From contig NZ_CP061035.1 of the NCBI RefSeq assembly GCF_016743815.1, positions 3,717,001-3,781,000 on the forward strand: 64,000 nt of DNA, given 5' to 3'. The notes beneath the pieces were generated by a model. That model did not search any database and was not told where the DNA came from. It worked only from the letters and a program-made list of their open reading frames with translations. Positions 34,520 to 44,762 of this stretch are shown piece by piece; the first letter of the stretch is position 1; every line of letters begins with the position of its first letter. Source of the stretch: Sphingomonas aliaeris. GTDB lineage: Bacteria > Pseudomonadota > Alphaproteobacteria > Sphingomonadales > Sphingomonadaceae. A program made the translations under genes and the position numbers.

Positions 34520-35806
34520 GTGATTGCCGATACGATCTTCGCGGTATCCAGCGGCGCTCCTCCTGCTGCCATTGCGGTTTTACGGATCAGCGGGCCGGCA
34601 GCGAAGCGCAGTGCTATCAGCTTGGCTGGTACGTTGCCGCGGGCGCGGCTCGCCTCACTCCGTCGACTGCGGGATCCTGCAGACGGAAGTTTGCTCGACT
34701 CTGCATTGGTGCTGGTTTTCGACGGCCCGGCCACCGCAACGGGTGAGGATCTTGTCGAGTTGCATCTACACGGCGGTCGCGCGGTCGTGGCTGCGGTAGA
34801 GCGGGTCCTTTCGGCGCAACCGGGCCTGCGTCGCGCGGAGCCTGGGGAGTTTACCCGCCGGGCACTGGCCGCCGGCCGGATTGATTTGACCGAGGCGGAG
34901 GGTTTGGGTGACCTGCTTTCCGCTGAAACCGAGGGGCAGCGACGTGCCGCTATTTTGGCGGCGGATGGCGGGATACGGCGACGGATCGAGGATTGGTCGA
35001 AGCGCCTTTTGTCCGTGTCGGCGCAGATCGAGGCCGAGTTGGATTTCTCTGACGAGGATGATGTCGGGGCTCTCGCAGTCGAGGTGATCAAGTTGGATAT
35101 CGCGGCGATTTCAAACGATGTGCGTATCGTGTTGGCGCAGCCGCCCGTCGAACGTTTGCGTGACGGCGTGTCCGTCGTTCTTGCTGGCCCGCCGAATAGT
35201 GGCAAATCGACGCTTCTGAATGCGATGGCCGGCCGCGATGCCGCAATCGTCTCTTCGATTGCGGGGACTACGCGCGACCGCATCGAAGTCCAGGTCAGCC
35301 GCAATGGGATTGCCTATCGGTTAACCGACACGGCCGGACTGGCCCCCGATACGAACGATCCGATTGAGGCGATCGGGATCGAACGGGCACGCCGCGCGAT
35401 CGAGACTGCCGATATTGTTTTATGGCTGGGTGATGATCCGCCACCATATGGTGCCATTTGGCTCCACGCCCGTGCGGATGAGCTAGGCCGGGGAGAGAAG
35501 CCGAAAGACTGCGTGTTAGCGGTGTCTGCACATTCGGATGAGGGGTTATCCGAGCTTTGGCGACTTCTGGAGCGAGAAGTTTCGTCCTTGCTTCCTAGCA
35601 CCGACGAGATCGCAGTCAATAATCGGCAACGCCGGCTTCTTGGCGAAGCCAACCAGGCTATAGAAACTTCCGTTGTGTCGTCCGATCTTCTAATCGTTGC
35701 CGAAGGAATCAGGATGGGTTTAAGCAGTCTGGATCGGATCACGGGGTCTAGCGATACCGAGGCGATGCTGGACGCGCTTTTTGGAAAGTTCTGTATCGGT
35801 AAATGA
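34520..35806 (+). CDS. mnmE: tRNA modification GTPase MnmE
   Basis: MnmE, with MnmG, modifies the wobble U34 of certain tRNAs. The 428-residue protein has the N-terminal folate-binding domain (TIFAVSSGAPPAAIAVLRISGP), a helical domain, and a G domain with GPPNSGKSTLLNAMAG and LTDTAGL. It ends in the conserved FCIGK with the catalytic Cys. GTG 34520 is the start. The gene and the next two have fewer GC-ending codons than the surroundings. A parS-like site starts right after its stop. Confidence 0.95.
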   Translation: MIADTIFAVSSGAPPAAIAVLRISGPAAKRSAISLAGTLPRARLASLRRLRDPADGSLLDSALVLVFDGPATATGEDLVELHLHGGRAVVAAVERVLSAQPGLRRAEPGEFTRRALAAGRIDLTEAEGLGDLLSAETEGQRRAAILAADGGIRRRIEDWSKRLLSVSAQIEAELDFSDEDDVGALAVEVIKLDIAAISNDVRIVLAQPPVERLRDGVSVVLAGPPNSGKSTLLNAMAGRDAAIVSSIAGTTRDRIEVQVSRNGIAYRLTDTAGLAPDTNDPIEAIGIERARRAIETADIVLWLGDDPPPYGAIWLHARADELGRGEKPKDCVLAVSAHSDEGLSELWRLLEREVSSLLPSTDEIAVNNRQRRLLGEANQAIETSVVSSDLLIVAEGIRMGLSSLDRITGSSDTEAMLDALFGKFCIGK

Positions 35807-35822
35807 TGTTCCACGTGGAACG
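35807..35822. other. parS-like centromere site (after mnmE)
   Basis: TGTTCCACGTGGAACG is a near-perfect palindrome around CACGTG and fits the alphaproteobacterial parS pattern. It starts one base after the mnmE stop and 6.7 kb from the probable origin. The parA and parB genes lie 2.5-4 kb to its right. Confidence 0.8.
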
Positions 35823-35860
35823 ATTTTGACACTCCGAACTAAAATGAATAGCGCCAGCGG

Positions 35861-37687
35861 ATGACGAAATTCGATGTGATCGTTATCGGCGGCGGCCATG
35901 CCGGAGTGGAAGCGGCAGCAGCGTCCGCCCGGCGCGGTGCAAAAACGGCATTACTGACGTTTGATGCCGCCAAGATTGGTTTCATGTCGTGCAATCCGGC
36001 TATTGGTGGATTGGGAAAAGGACATCTCGTCCGGGAGGTCGACGCTTTCGACGGGTTGATGGCGAAGGCAACAGACGCGGCGGGTATTCACTACCGTTTG
36101 CTGAATCGCAGTAAAGGCAGCGCGGTCCAAGGCCCACGGGTGCAAGCCGATCGCAAGCATTATGCCGAGGCGATTCAGCTCATGATCTCGAGCGAGCGCA
36201 ACCTGTATGTAGTAGAGGGCGAAGCGCTTGCCCTGTCCTTTGCGCAGTCGCGATTGAATGGTTTATATCTCGCGGACGGCGAGGTTCTGAAAGCTGCGTC
36301 GGTGGTCTTGGCCACCGGGACATTTCTCGGCGCGAAGATGTTTCGTGGCGAGGAGCGTTTGACTGGCGGCCGGGTAGGTGAGGCGGCGGCGACGGCGCTA
36401 GCTCGGCAACTTTACGATGCGAGGTTGCCTATGGCGCGGTTGAAGACCGGGACCCCTCCCCGGTTGGACGGTCGGACGATCGACTGGGCTTCACTCGAGC
36501 AGCAGCCAACTGATGAGGACGGTTGGACGATGTCTCCGACATCTAACGGTCGGACGCTTCCACAGGTTTTCTGTGCGATCACGCGAACCAACGAGCGGAC
36601 GCATGACGTCATCCGGAAATCGCTCCACCGCTCTCCGTTGTTCGGTGGCGATATTGCCGGCGTCGGGCCGCGTTATTGTCCGTCGATCGAGGACAAGATC
36701 CACCGCTTTGGAGATCGCGACGGGCATCAGATATTCCTTGAGCCGGAAGGACTGGACGATCATCTGATCTACCCAAATGGTATCTCTACTTCGCTCCCCG
36801 TGGATGTTCAGGAGGCTATGATTCGGTCGATCGCGGGGCTCGGAGATGCAGTCGTTGCGACGCCAGGATATGCAGTGGAATATGACCATATCGACCCTCG
36901 TGCTCTGGAGCCGACGTTGGAGATACGAGCGATACCGGGCGTGTTTTGCGCGGGGCAGATCAATGGTACGACGGGATATGAAGAGGCAGCCGCGCAAGGA
37001 TTGATCGCGGGGCTTAACGCCGCGGCATATGCTACTGGCGCAAAGCCCGTCGTTCTCGACCGGGCGTCCAGTTATATGGGGGTCATGATCGACGATCTCG
37101 TCCTGCAAGGAGTGACGGAGCCGTATCGTATGTTGACCGCCCGCGCCGAGTTTCGGCTACGACTTCGCGCTGACAATGCCGAAACTCGGTTGGGCGCGAT
37201 CGCCGAGGACGCAGGCTGCGTTGGAGAGGAACGGCGTCGTCGTTTCGCGGCGCGACGTATTGCGCTAGCGGACATCGCGGATTGCTTAAGTGTTCCGCGG
37301 CGCGGGAAGGACATTGGACATGCGAATGGATCCGAGGTCCGGACTGGGGCGGAATGGCTGCGAACTCAGAATATGTCGATCAGCGAAGTCGCGCCAGAGC
37401 TGGTCGGAAGGTACCCGGACGAGTTGATCGCCGAGGCAATAGAGGACGCGCGGTATGCGCCGTATGTTGAACGTCAAGTTGAGGAGGTGACTCGGCTCCG
37501 CGCGAACGATGCGGTCATCCTTCCAACGGAATTGGATTACACCGCGATCGCGGGGCTTTCTAACGAGATGGTCGAGCGATTATCGACGGCTGCGCCAGCT
37601 ACGTTAGGAGCGGCCGGCAGGATCCGGGGCATCACTCCGGCCGCGCTTACGGCAATCATGTTGCATGCCAAGCGTGCGTTCGTATGA
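35861..37687 (+). CDS. mnmG: tRNA uridine-5-carboxymethylaminomethyl enzyme MnmG
   Basis: MnmG is the FAD partner of MnmE in wobble-uridine modification. The 608-residue protein starts with [22 protein letters not shown] and has [36 protein letters not shown] and [20 protein letters not shown]. The C-terminal helical part ends [23 protein letters not shown] 35861 lies 38 bases past the parS site. rsmG overlaps its end by 4 bases. Confidence 0.97.
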   Translation: MTKFDVIVIGGGHAGVEAAAASARRGAKTALLTFDAAKIGFMSCNPAIGGLGKGHLVREVDAFDGLMAKATDAAGIHYRLLNRSKGSAVQGPRVQADRKHYAEAIQLMISSERNLYVVEGEALALSFAQSRLNGLYLADGEVLKAASVVLATGTFLGAKMFRGEERLTGGRVGEAAATALARQLYDARLPMARLKTGTPPRLDGRTIDWASLEQQPTDEDGWTMSPTSNGRTLPQVFCAITRTNERTHDVIRKSLHRSPLFGGDIAGVGPRYCPSIEDKIHRFGDRDGHQIFLEPEGLDDHLIYPNGISTSLPVDVQEAMIRSIAGLGDAVVATPGYAVEYDHIDPRALEPTLEIRAIPGVFCAGQINGTTGYEEAAAQGLIAGLNAAAYATGAKPVVLDRASSYMGVMIDDLVLQGVTEPYRMLTARAEFRLRLRADNAETRLGAIAEDAGCVGEERRRRFAARRIALADIADCLSVPRRGKDIGHANGSEVRTGAEWLRTQNMSISEVAPELVGRYPDELIAEAIEDARYAPYVERQVEEVTRLRANDAVILPTELDYTAIAGLSNEMVERLSTAAPATLGAAGRIRGITPAALTAIMLHAKRAFV

Positions 37688-38295
37688 ATGAGGACGAAGC
37701 AAAGGCCTGGATAGCGGATAGGTATGGGGCCTGCGCCGTCGATCGCCTGGCGATTTTCGCCGGGATGGTCGAACAGGAGTCTGAACGCCAGAATCTCATA
37801 TCGGCAGCGACTATTCCTTTAATTTGGTCCCGGCATATAGTTGACTCGGCGCAGCTGCTTCCACTCGCTTCGAGCAATTTCGGCGCTTGGGCAGACATCG
37901 GAACCGGCGCAGGGTTCCCAGGCTTAGTGGTGGGTGCCATCACCGAGAATGAGGTGGTTCTGGTCGAACCGCGGAAACGCCGGGTCGAGTTTCTGCAGTC
38001 CGCTATCGATATGTTGCAGCTTCGGAATACTACCGTTGAATGGACCAAGGCAGAGAGGGTACGTATGTCGGCAGGTGTGATATCCGCGCGAGCGGTATCG
38101 CAAATTGATGCACTACTTACCTCGACGCATCATTTGGCTAATCGTGACACCGTGTGGATCTTGCCGAAGGGCCGCAATTCTCACGAAGAGGTGGCACAGG
38201 CGAATCGATCGTGGCATGGTATGTTTCACGTGGAACAGAGTGTCACTGATCCCACGTCTTTTATCGTCATAGCCAGCGGGATTGCGCGTCGATGA
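37684..38295 (+). CDS. rsmG: 16S rRNA (guanine527-N7)-methyltransferase RsmG
   Basis: RsmG methylates G527 of 16S rRNA; its loss gives low-level streptomycin resistance. The 203-residue protein has [19 protein letters not shown], the SAM motif [16 protein letters not shown] and the catalytic-region [13 protein letters not shown]. Its coding sequence contains a parS-like site, read as FHVEQ near the C-terminus. ATG 37684 overlaps the mnmG stop and its own stop overlaps parA. Confidence 0.95.
   Translation: MNEDEAKAWIADRYGACAVDRLAIFAGMVEQESERQNLISAATIPLIWSRHIVDSAQLLPLASSNFGAWADIGTGAGFPGLVVGAITENEVVLVEPRKRRVEFLQSAIDMLQLRNTTVEWTKAERVRMSAGVISARAVSQIDALLTSTHHLANRDTVWILPKGRNSHEEVAQANRSWHGMFHVEQSVTDPTSFIVIASGIARR
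38222..38237. other. parS-like centromere site (inside rsmG)
   Basis: TGTTTCACGTGGAACA differs at one position from TGTTTCACGTGAAACA. It lies inside the rsmG coding region, 55 bases before parA, and is read as the residues FHVEQ. It is the strongest of the three sites in the window. Confidence 0.85.
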
Positions 38296-39083
38296 ATGTT
38301 ATAGCGATCGCAAATCAGAAAGGTGGCGTCGGGAAAACGACGACCGCGATCAATCTCGGGACCGCGCTTGCGGCTACAGGGATGCGAGTTCTGGTGATCG
38401 ACATGGATCCGCAGGGCAATGCATCGACCGGCCTGGGTATCGGTCGATCGGAACGCGAAAAATCGATCTACGATGTGCTACTCGGAGAAATGCCGGTGAC
38501 GGAAGCAGCCGTCCCGACTTGCGTTCCCAAGCTCGACATCATTCCTGCAACTGCGGATTTGTCCGGTGCAGAGATCGAACTCGTCGAATATCAGGAGCGC
38601 ACGCACCGCCTTAACCGTGCACTGGCGCGGTGTGACGATCATTGGGACGTGGCGTTGATTGACTGTCCCCCTTCGCTTGGGCTGCTCACGCTCAATGCGA
38701 TGGTTGCTGCGAATTCGCTGCTGGTCCCGTTACAATGCGAGTTCTTCGCGCTCGAGGGATTGAGCCAACTCCTTGGTACGGTCGAACGCATACGGGAACG
38801 GTTCAATCCGGGTTTGTCGATCCTGGGAGTCGCGTTGACGATGTACGATCGCCGGAACCGGCTGACCGATCAGGTATCGGCTGACGTCAGGGCTGTACTT
38901 GGACGCGTCGTGTTCGATACCGTTATTCCAAGGAACGTTCGATTGTCGGAGGCGCCGAGCCACGGCTTACCGGCGTTAATCTACGATCACCGTTGCTCCG
39001 GATCGGAGGCATATATCGCACTTGCGCGTGAGCTTATCGTCCGACTACCGAAATCCAGTCCGCCAACAGCGAAGGCAGCATGA
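38292..39083 (+). CDS. parA: Chromosome partitioning ATPase ParA
   Basis: ParA is the Walker-type ATPase that moves ParB-parS complexes to separate sister origins. The 263-residue protein starts [23 protein letters not shown] with the deviant Walker A, has VLVIDMDPQGNASTGLG, and WDVALIDCPPSLGLLTLNA as Walker B. It overlaps rsmG by 4 bases and parB by 4 bases. Position close to the origin matches other alphaproteobacteria. Confidence 0.96.
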   Translation: MNVIAIANQKGGVGKTTTAINLGTALAATGMRVLVIDMDPQGNASTGLGIGRSEREKSIYDVLLGEMPVTEAAVPTCVPKLDIIPATADLSGAEIELVEYQERTHRLNRALARCDDHWDVALIDCPPSLGLLTLNAMVAANSLLVPLQCEFFALEGLSQLLGTVERIRERFNPGLSILGVALTMYDRRNRLTDQVSADVRAVLGRVVFDTVIPRNVRLSEAPSHGLPALIYDHRCSGSEAYIALARELIVRLPKSSPPTAKAA

Positions 39084-39982
39084 CCGATCCTTTTGCAACA
39101 GACGCATCGCGTCCGAAGCCACGATCCGGCCTGGGCCGCGGACTGAATGCGCTGCTAGGCGACATGGCGCGCGAGGAACCCGTGGGCGGTGCCGAAACGT
39201 CATCGCCTGGGCTGCGGACCTTGCCCGTCGGCTCACTTAGCCCGCATCCCGGCCAGCCAAGGCGTCATTTCGACGAAGCAGCGCTCGAGGAACTAGCGAC
39301 CTCAATTGCCGCGCGCGGACTGATCCAGCCGATCGTAGTTCGGCCGCACGGCAAGGGCTATCAGATCGTCGCAGGCGAGCGGCGCTGGCGAGCGGCTCAG
39401 AGGGCACGGCTGCACGAAGTCCCCGTAATCGTTCGCGACTTCGACGATGCGGAAACGCTCGAAGTGGCGTTAGTCGAGAATATTCAGCGGCAGGACCTGA
39501 ATGCGATCGAAGAAGCGGAGGCTTATCAGAAACTGATCGGCGATTTCGGCCATACGCAGGAAATGCTCGGTAAGCTGGTCCATAAATCCCGCAGCCATAT
39601 CGCGAATCTCCTTCGTCTGCTCGACCTTCCCCGGCCGGTTCAGGAGCGCGTCGTCGACGGCGAGCTGACGATGGGCCACGCACGCGCGCTGATCGGTGCC
39701 CCGGACGTCGAGAAACTGGTCGATCAGGTCATCGCTAAGGGGTTGTCGGTTCGTGAGACCGAACGCCTGGCGCGGGCAGCCAAGCCTGATCCGCGGGCTC
39801 GGTCCGGGGGCGACGGTGGGCGCGACGCCGATCTTGCGGCGCTGGAAAACCAGCTAGGCGATTTGCTTGGGCTTTCGGTTCGCATCGCGCATTCTGCAAA
39901 GGGCGGTACGCTTACGCTTAGCTATGCCACGCTCGATCAATTAGATATGGTATGTCAAAGGCTTAGCGGCGAGTTGATCTAG
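39080..39982 (+). CDS. parB: Chromosome partitioning protein ParB
   Basis: ParB is the CTP-dependent clamp that loads at parS. The 300-residue protein has the ParA-contact N-terminus (SGLGRGLNALLGDMA), the ParB/Srx CTP domain with QPIVVRPHGKGYQIVAGERRWRAAQ and VEVALVENIQRQDLNAIEEAEA-like stretch (residues about 130-150), and a helix-turn-helix with TQEMLGKLVHKSRSHIANLLR. The dimerising C-terminus ends QLDMVCQRLSGELI. Its likely targets are the three parS-like sites in the window. Confidence 0.96.
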   Translation: MTDPFATDASRPKPRSGLGRGLNALLGDMAREEPVGGAETSSPGLRTLPVGSLSPHPGQPRRHFDEAALEELATSIAARGLIQPIVVRPHGKGYQIVAGERRWRAAQRARLHEVPVIVRDFDDAETLEVALVENIQRQDLNAIEEAEAYQKLIGDFGHTQEMLGKLVHKSRSHIANLLRLLDLPRPVQERVVDGELTMGHARALIGAPDVEKLVDQVIAKGLSVRETERLARAAKPDPRARSGGDGGRDADLAALENQLGDLLGLSVRIAHSAKGGTLTLSYATLDQLDMVCQRLSGELI

Positions 39983-39997
39983 CCAGACCGCGAGAGG

Positions 39998-41011
39998 TCA
40001 GCGCTGCCGTGCGGCCATTCGACCAATTGCGACGATAGCCGCCTGCGCCAGCACTGACCCCGCCGTTGCGGCCCCCATCATCGCCCGCTCGGCCTGACGA
40101 ATACGATCGATCGCGTCGGCTAGCTTGTCACTCCTCCAGTGCCGCAAGGCACGGGCGGTGATGGCCTTTTCACGAAAAAAGACGCTTTCGGTAACCTGTG
40201 CAACCCCGGATCCCGCATCGACCTGGGCTCGCAACTCGGCAAGATTCATCAGCCGACGTGCAAGCTGTCGCAGTACGGGGATTGGGGAAACACCTGCTTC
40301 CTCCAGTCGGGCAAGTTCCGCTCCGATCGTATCCGGGCGACCGTCGATCGCCGCATCGATCACGCGACTGATCTCGGTGTCACCGAGATCGGCGCCGACC
40401 GCGTCCAGCGCGGCATCATCGATTTCCCGCGGGCGATCCGATGCCGCATCCAGATACAGCGCCAGCTTCTCGAGTTCGCGGGTCATCACGGCGCGATCGC
40501 CGCCGCTGGCCGCTGCAATCCTGGTGGCGGTGTCGCCCGTCGTGCGCATGCCCAACTCGCGGGCGATCGTAGAGACGATCTTGTCAGCCTCTGCGCCTTC
40601 CGGAACGTAGCATGCAAAGGCCATCGCGCGCGGTGATCCCTGTGCGAGCTTTACGACCTTGGCGGTACCTTTCAGATTCGGCGAGATTGCGACCACCGGA
40701 TTTCCCGCGCGTTCTGTGTCGAGCAACAGAGAGAATGCCTCAAGGCATTCCTCCCCTGCGCCGGCGATCCTGATATGCCGCGCGCCGCCGAACAGCGACA
40801 TGGATGCAGCTTCATCCGCCAGCCGCCCGGGGTTCGATTTCAGCGTAGAGGGTTCAAGATCGACGCGTTCTGCCTCCGGTCCCATCTTGCGGGCCAGCCG
40901 CACGGCGAGATCCTGGGCACCGGCTTCGTCGGGGCCGTGCAGCAGGAAAAGGCGGATATCGGGGCTGGCCGCGTCGATCGCGGCACGAATCTGGTTGGCG
41001 TTCGCCTTCAC
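39998..41011 (-). CDS. holA: DNA polymerase III delta subunit
   Basis: HolA is the clamp-loader subunit that opens the sliding clamp. The 337-residue protein fits the family by its start (MKANANQIRAAIDAASPDIR, with LFLLHGPDEAGAQDLA) and by SPIPVLRQLARRLMNLAELR near the end. It starts at GTG 41011, 7 bases after lptE, and faces parB convergently. leuS-lptE-holA is one reverse-strand run, as in many alphaproteobacteria. Confidence 0.9.
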   Translation of the reverse strand: MKANANQIRAAIDAASPDIRLFLLHGPDEAGAQDLAVRLARKMGPEAERVDLEPSTLKSNPGRLADEAASMSLFGGARHIRIAGAGEECLEAFSLLLDTERAGNPVVAISPNLKGTAKVVKLAQGSPRAMAFACYVPEGAEADKIVSTIARELGMRTTGDTATRIAAASGGDRAVMTRELEKLALYLDAASDRPREIDDAALDAVGADLGDTEISRVIDAAIDGRPDTIGAELARLEEAGVSPIPVLRQLARRLMNLAELRAQVDAGSGVAQVTESVFFREKAITARALRHWRSDKLADAIDRIRQAERAMMGAATAGSVLAQAAIVAIGRMAARQR

Positions 41012-41018
41012 CGCGGGA

Positions 41019-41508
41019 TCATCGGGCCGTTCGACGGGTGCGGAGAGCTAGTCGCGAGACGATCTGGTCCGCGACGATGCCCGACAGCCGTTCCAGCGCG
41101 CTGTTTTCTGCCGCAATCGTTGCATATTCGGAACCGACGACATCGACCCCGGCGTCGGACCCGGCCGTCGCGTCGAGCAGCACGCTGCCATTGGCAAGAT
41201 CGACCAACTGATACCGCGCGCGCAGCGTCCGCCGCTCGCGTGCCACGCTGTTATCGCCCCGGACGCCCAGGCCGCTGATCGTGTCCTTAAAGCTTGACCT
41301 CCAGCCGGTACAGCGGCGTCGTTTGCCCGGCCGACAGACGATCATTCAATGCGTTCGTCATCAACCAACCGGATTTTCCTTCGATCGGGGCGACCTCGAT
41401 CTGGGTCAATGACGTCGCGACCGCACCCGAACTGCCGCCACTATACAGAGGCTGCAAGCCGCACCCGGACAGGAGGGCGATCAGGGCGAGACTGACAAGA
41501 CGCTTCAT
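41019..41508 (-). pseudogene. lptE: LPS-assembly lipoprotein LptE, frameshifted
   Basis: LptE is the lipoprotein plug of the outer-membrane LPS translocon LptDE. The N-terminal frame ([22 protein letters not shown]) has the signal peptide and lipobox LLSGC, and stops after PLYRLEVKL. The rest (DTISGLGVRGDNSVARERRT onward) is in a second frame ending at 41019. Removing one base of the AAA at 41289-41291 rejoins the frames as LEVKLKDTISGLG. ATG 41508 overlaps the leuS stop. Since LptE is normally essential, a consensus error is the likeliest cause. Confidence 0.85.
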
Positions 41509-44063
41509 ATGACGAGGTTTACCAGACGATCGGGCACGACAACGATCTTTTTCGGTGTCGCGCCGTCGAGGATGCGCTGGACGTTGGCATTGTCCAGCGC
41601 GAGCGCCTCCATCGCGTCCTTCGCCATGCCTTTCGCGATCTTCACGGTGTCGCGCAGCTTGCCGTTGACCTGCAAGGCGATCGTCACCTCATCCTCGACG
41701 AGCAAGGTTGCATCGACCTCTGGCCAGGGCGCATCGGCGATCAGGCCGGATTGGCCGGCCACGGACCAGGCCTCTTCCGCCAGATGCGGCGCCATCGGCG
41801 CGACGAGCCGCATCAACGTCGAGATCGCTTCGCTTCGGGACGCAGACGGTGCCGCCTTTTCGATCATGCCGGTAAGTTCGTACAGTTTCGCGACCGCCTT
41901 GTTGAACGACAGCGCTTCGATATCCGTAGCGATGCCGGCGATCGTCTGGTGCAGCTTGCGATCGAGCGCGACGTTGCGCCCCTCCCCCGGTGCGCCCACC
42001 TCGGCTTCGCCGTCGAACAGCCGCCAGAGCCGCTGGATGAAGCGCCACGACCCGTCGATTCCAGATTCGCTCCATGGCAGGTCGCGTTCTGGTGGAGAAT
42101 CGGACAGCATGAACCACCGCACTGCGTCCGCGCCATATTGGTCGACGATCGGTTCGGGATCGATCGTGTTCTTCTTCGACTTGGACATCTTTTCGACGCG
42201 GCCGACTGTCACGGCGTCGCCGGTCGCGCGGTCGAATACACCACCGTCGCGCCGTTCGATGTCATCGGGGCCGAGCCATAGCGGCTTGACGATCACATCC
42301 GTGCCGTCGGTGCCCAACTGTTCCACGGTACGGCTGTAGGTTTCGTGGGTGACCATCCCTTGCGTGAACAACCCGGCGAACGGTTCGGCCACGTCAAGCT
42401 GGCCGATATGCTTGAGCGCGCGCGTCCAGAATCGAGCATATAGCAGGTGCAGGATCGCATGTTCCACGCCACCGATATACTGGCCGACCGGCAACCACTT
42501 CTCGGCAACCGAACGATCGAACGGCCGATCATCCGGTTGGCTGGCGAAGCGTATGAAATACCAGGATGAATCGACGAAGGTGTCGAGCGTATCCGTCTCG
42601 CGGCGGGCGGGCTTGCCGCAGGACGGGCAATCGACCGTGTTCCAGCCGGTATGGCGATCCAGCGGGTTGCCGGGGACGTCGAACGTCACGTCTTCCGGCA
42701 GGACGACGGGCAATTGCTCGCGCGGCACGGGCACGGCCCCGCACGCGTCGCAATGGATGATCGGAATCGGCGTGCCCCAGTAACGCTGGCGGCTGACGCC
42801 CCAGTCGCGCAGCCGGAACACGGTCGAGCCCTTGCCCCAGCCCTCGCCTTCCGCGCGCTGGATCACGGTGCGCTTGGCATCCTCGATATCCATGCCGTCG
42901 AGGAAGTGCGAATTCACCAGCCTGCCCGGACCAGTATAGGCTTCGTTGCCGACGAAGACCGGATCCTCGATCTCGCCGTCCGACACCACCCGCTTGACCG
43001 GCAGATCGTATTTGCGCGCGAAATCCAGATCGCGCTGGTCGTGCGCCGGCACGCCGAAAACGGCGCCGGTGCCATATTCCATCAGGACGAAGTTCGCGAT
43101 GTAGACCGGCAGGCCCCAGCTTGCGTAGAACGGATGCGCGGCGCGCAGTCCGGTGTCAAAACCCAGCTTTTCCTGCGTTTCCAGTTCCGCCGCGGTGGTG
43201 CCGCCACGCTTGCACAGCTCGATGAACGCCGCGGCGTCCGGATTGGTCTCGGCGATCTTGCGCGCGATCGGATGATCGGCGGCAACGGCGACGAAGCTCG
43301 ACCCGAAGATCGTATCCGGGCGGGTGGTGAAGACTTCGACCTTGCCACCGTCGGACAGGGTAAAGGAGAAGGTCAGCCCGCGGCTACGGCCGATCCAGTT
43401 CTCCTGCATCAGCTTGACCTTGTCTGGCCAGTCCTCAAGGTCGCCAAGGCCATCGAGCAACTCGTCGGCGAAATCGGTGATCTTCAGGAACCATTGCGAC
43501 AGCTTGCGCCGTTCGACCAGCGCGCCGGAGCGCCAGCCGCGCCCATCGATCACCTGTTCGTTGGCCAGGACGGTCATGTCGACCGGATCCCAATTGACCG
43601 CCGATTCCTTGCGATAGACGAGGCCCGCCTTGAACAGGTCCAGGAACAACGCCTGTTCCTGTCCGTAATAATCGGGCTCGCACGTCGCCAGCTCGCGCGT
43701 CCAGTCGAGCGCGAAGCCGAGCCGTTTCAACTGCGCCTTCATCGTCGCGATGTTTGCGCGGGTCCAGGCGCCGGGATGCACGCCCTTTTCCATTGCGGCA
43801 TTCTCGGCCGGCATGCCGAACGCATCCCACCCCATCGGGTGCAACACCTCATGCCCGATCATACGGCGATAGCGGGCCAGCACGTCGCCCATCGTATAGT
43901 TGCGCACATGGCCCATATGAATCCGTCCCGAAGGATAGGGAAACATCTCGAGCACATAGGAACGGGGCTTGGGCGAATCGTCGCGTGCCGCGAAGGTGGA
44001 ACGCTCGTCCCAAACCTTCTGCCAGCCTGCGTCCGCCTTCAAGGCATTGAAGCGCGACGCCAT
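41505..44063 (-). CDS. leuS: Leucyl-tRNA synthetase
   Basis: LeuS charges tRNA-Leu. The 852-residue protein has the HIGH-type motif [20 protein letters not shown], the editing domain between, and the KMSKS motif in [17 protein letters not shown]. The zinc-like [18 protein letters not shown] and DSSWYFIRF are present. ATG 44063 is preceded by the DUF3576 gene 12 bases away. This and lptE-holA form one reverse-strand run. Confidence 0.97.
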   Translation of the reverse strand: MASRFNALKADAGWQKVWDERSTFAARDDSPKPRSYVLEMFPYPSGRIHMGHVRNYTMGDVLARYRRMIGHEVLHPMGWDAFGMPAENAAMEKGVHPGAWTRANIATMKAQLKRLGFALDWTRELATCEPDYYGQEQALFLDLFKAGLVYRKESAVNWDPVDMTVLANEQVIDGRGWRSGALVERRKLSQWFLKITDFADELLDGLGDLEDWPDKVKLMQENWIGRSRGLTFSFTLSDGGKVEVFTTRPDTIFGSSFVAVAADHPIARKIAETNPDAAAFIELCKRGGTTAAELETQEKLGFDTGLRAAHPFYASWGLPVYIANFVLMEYGTGAVFGVPAHDQRDLDFARKYDLPVKRVVSDGEIEDPVFVGNEAYTGPGRLVNSHFLDGMDIEDAKRTVIQRAEGEGWGKGSTVFRLRDWGVSRQRYWGTPIPIIHCDACGAVPVPREQLPVVLPEDVTFDVPGNPLDRHTGWNTVDCPSCGKPARRETDTLDTFVDSSWYFIRFASQPDDRPFDRSVAEKWLPVGQYIGGVEHAILHLLYARFWTRALKHIGQLDVAEPFAGLFTQGMVTHETYSRTVEQLGTDGTDVIVKPLWLGPDDIERRDGGVFDRATGDAVTVGRVEKMSKSKKNTIDPEPIVDQYGADAVRWFMLSDSPPERDLPWSESGIDGSWRFIQRLWRLFDGEAEVGAPGEGRNVALDRKLHQTIAGIATDIEALSFNKAVAKLYELTGMIEKAAPSASRSEAISTLMRLVAPMAPHLAEEAWSVAGQSGLIADAPWPEVDATLLVEDEVTIALQVNGKLRDTVKIAKGMAKDAMEALALDNANVQRILDGATPKKIVVVPDRLVNLVI

Positions 44064-44075
44064 ATGTCTGTCTTT

Positions 44076-44549
44076 CTATCCAGCGACGGCTGCGCGGCGC
44101 AGGTCTCGCGCACGCGTCAGGATCGCATCCTCCAATTTCTGAACGGTCGCGGCCTTCACCGGGGCTGCGACCCACTGGCCGTTCTGGTTCACCTGGCGCA
44201 GGGCGGCGACACGAAGGCCGTCGGCGCGGAGATCCTGATCGAGGATCGTCACCGTCACCTTGACGCGCTCGGTCGCAACAGCCGGGTTGATGTACCAGTC
44301 GGTGACGATGACGCCGCCGTTCGAATCCGTCTGCACCAGAGGCATGAAGCTCAACGTGTCCAGGCTGGCGCGCCACAGATACGCGTTCACGCCGATCGTC
44401 GTGACCTTGGACGCGGCGAGATCGGTCTTCGGGCGATCCTTGCCGCCGCCGCACGCACCGAGGGCCAGCGGAAGCGCGAAGGCGGCCAACAAGGCGATCG
44501 TCCGGGCGGGCGCCCTTGACGAGAGAGACGGAGCCGGAAGGCGGATCAT
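44076..44549 (-). CDS. DUF3576 exported lipoprotein
   Basis: A 157-residue protein with a signal peptide and lipobox (LALGACGGG), so probably a lipoprotein. The body fits DUF3576: VNAYLWRASLDTLSFMPL, GGVIVTDWYINP and the end LEDAILTRARDLRR. The function is unknown, but it precedes leuS-lptE in many alphaproteobacteria and may be envelope-related. ATG 44549 (MIRLPAPSLSS) is the better start; ATG 44573 adds 8 residues. Confidence 0.87.
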   Translation of the reverse strand: MIRLPAPSLSSRAPARTIALLAAFALPLALGACGGGKDRPKTDLAASKVTTIGVNAYLWRASLDTLSFMPLVQTDSNGGVIVTDWYINPAVATERVKVTVTILDQDLRADGLRVAALRQVNQNGQWVAAPVKAATVQKLEDAILTRARDLRRAAVAG

Positions 44550-44762
44550 CGGCGGGTTCCTGGGTAAAAACACATTAGGATGCGCATCTATAGATGGTCT
44601 CGCGCTTGTCGCAAGGCGGCAGGGTTACGCTGCATTCGTCGCTACCCTGTGGGCGGATTGCAACACTCCGACATAAAGCGACTCCGATGGTGGCGACGGC
44701 GGATCGAAACGTGTTAGACACAGTTCGGGAATATAGCGTGGATAACGCCGTATCTGAGGGAT

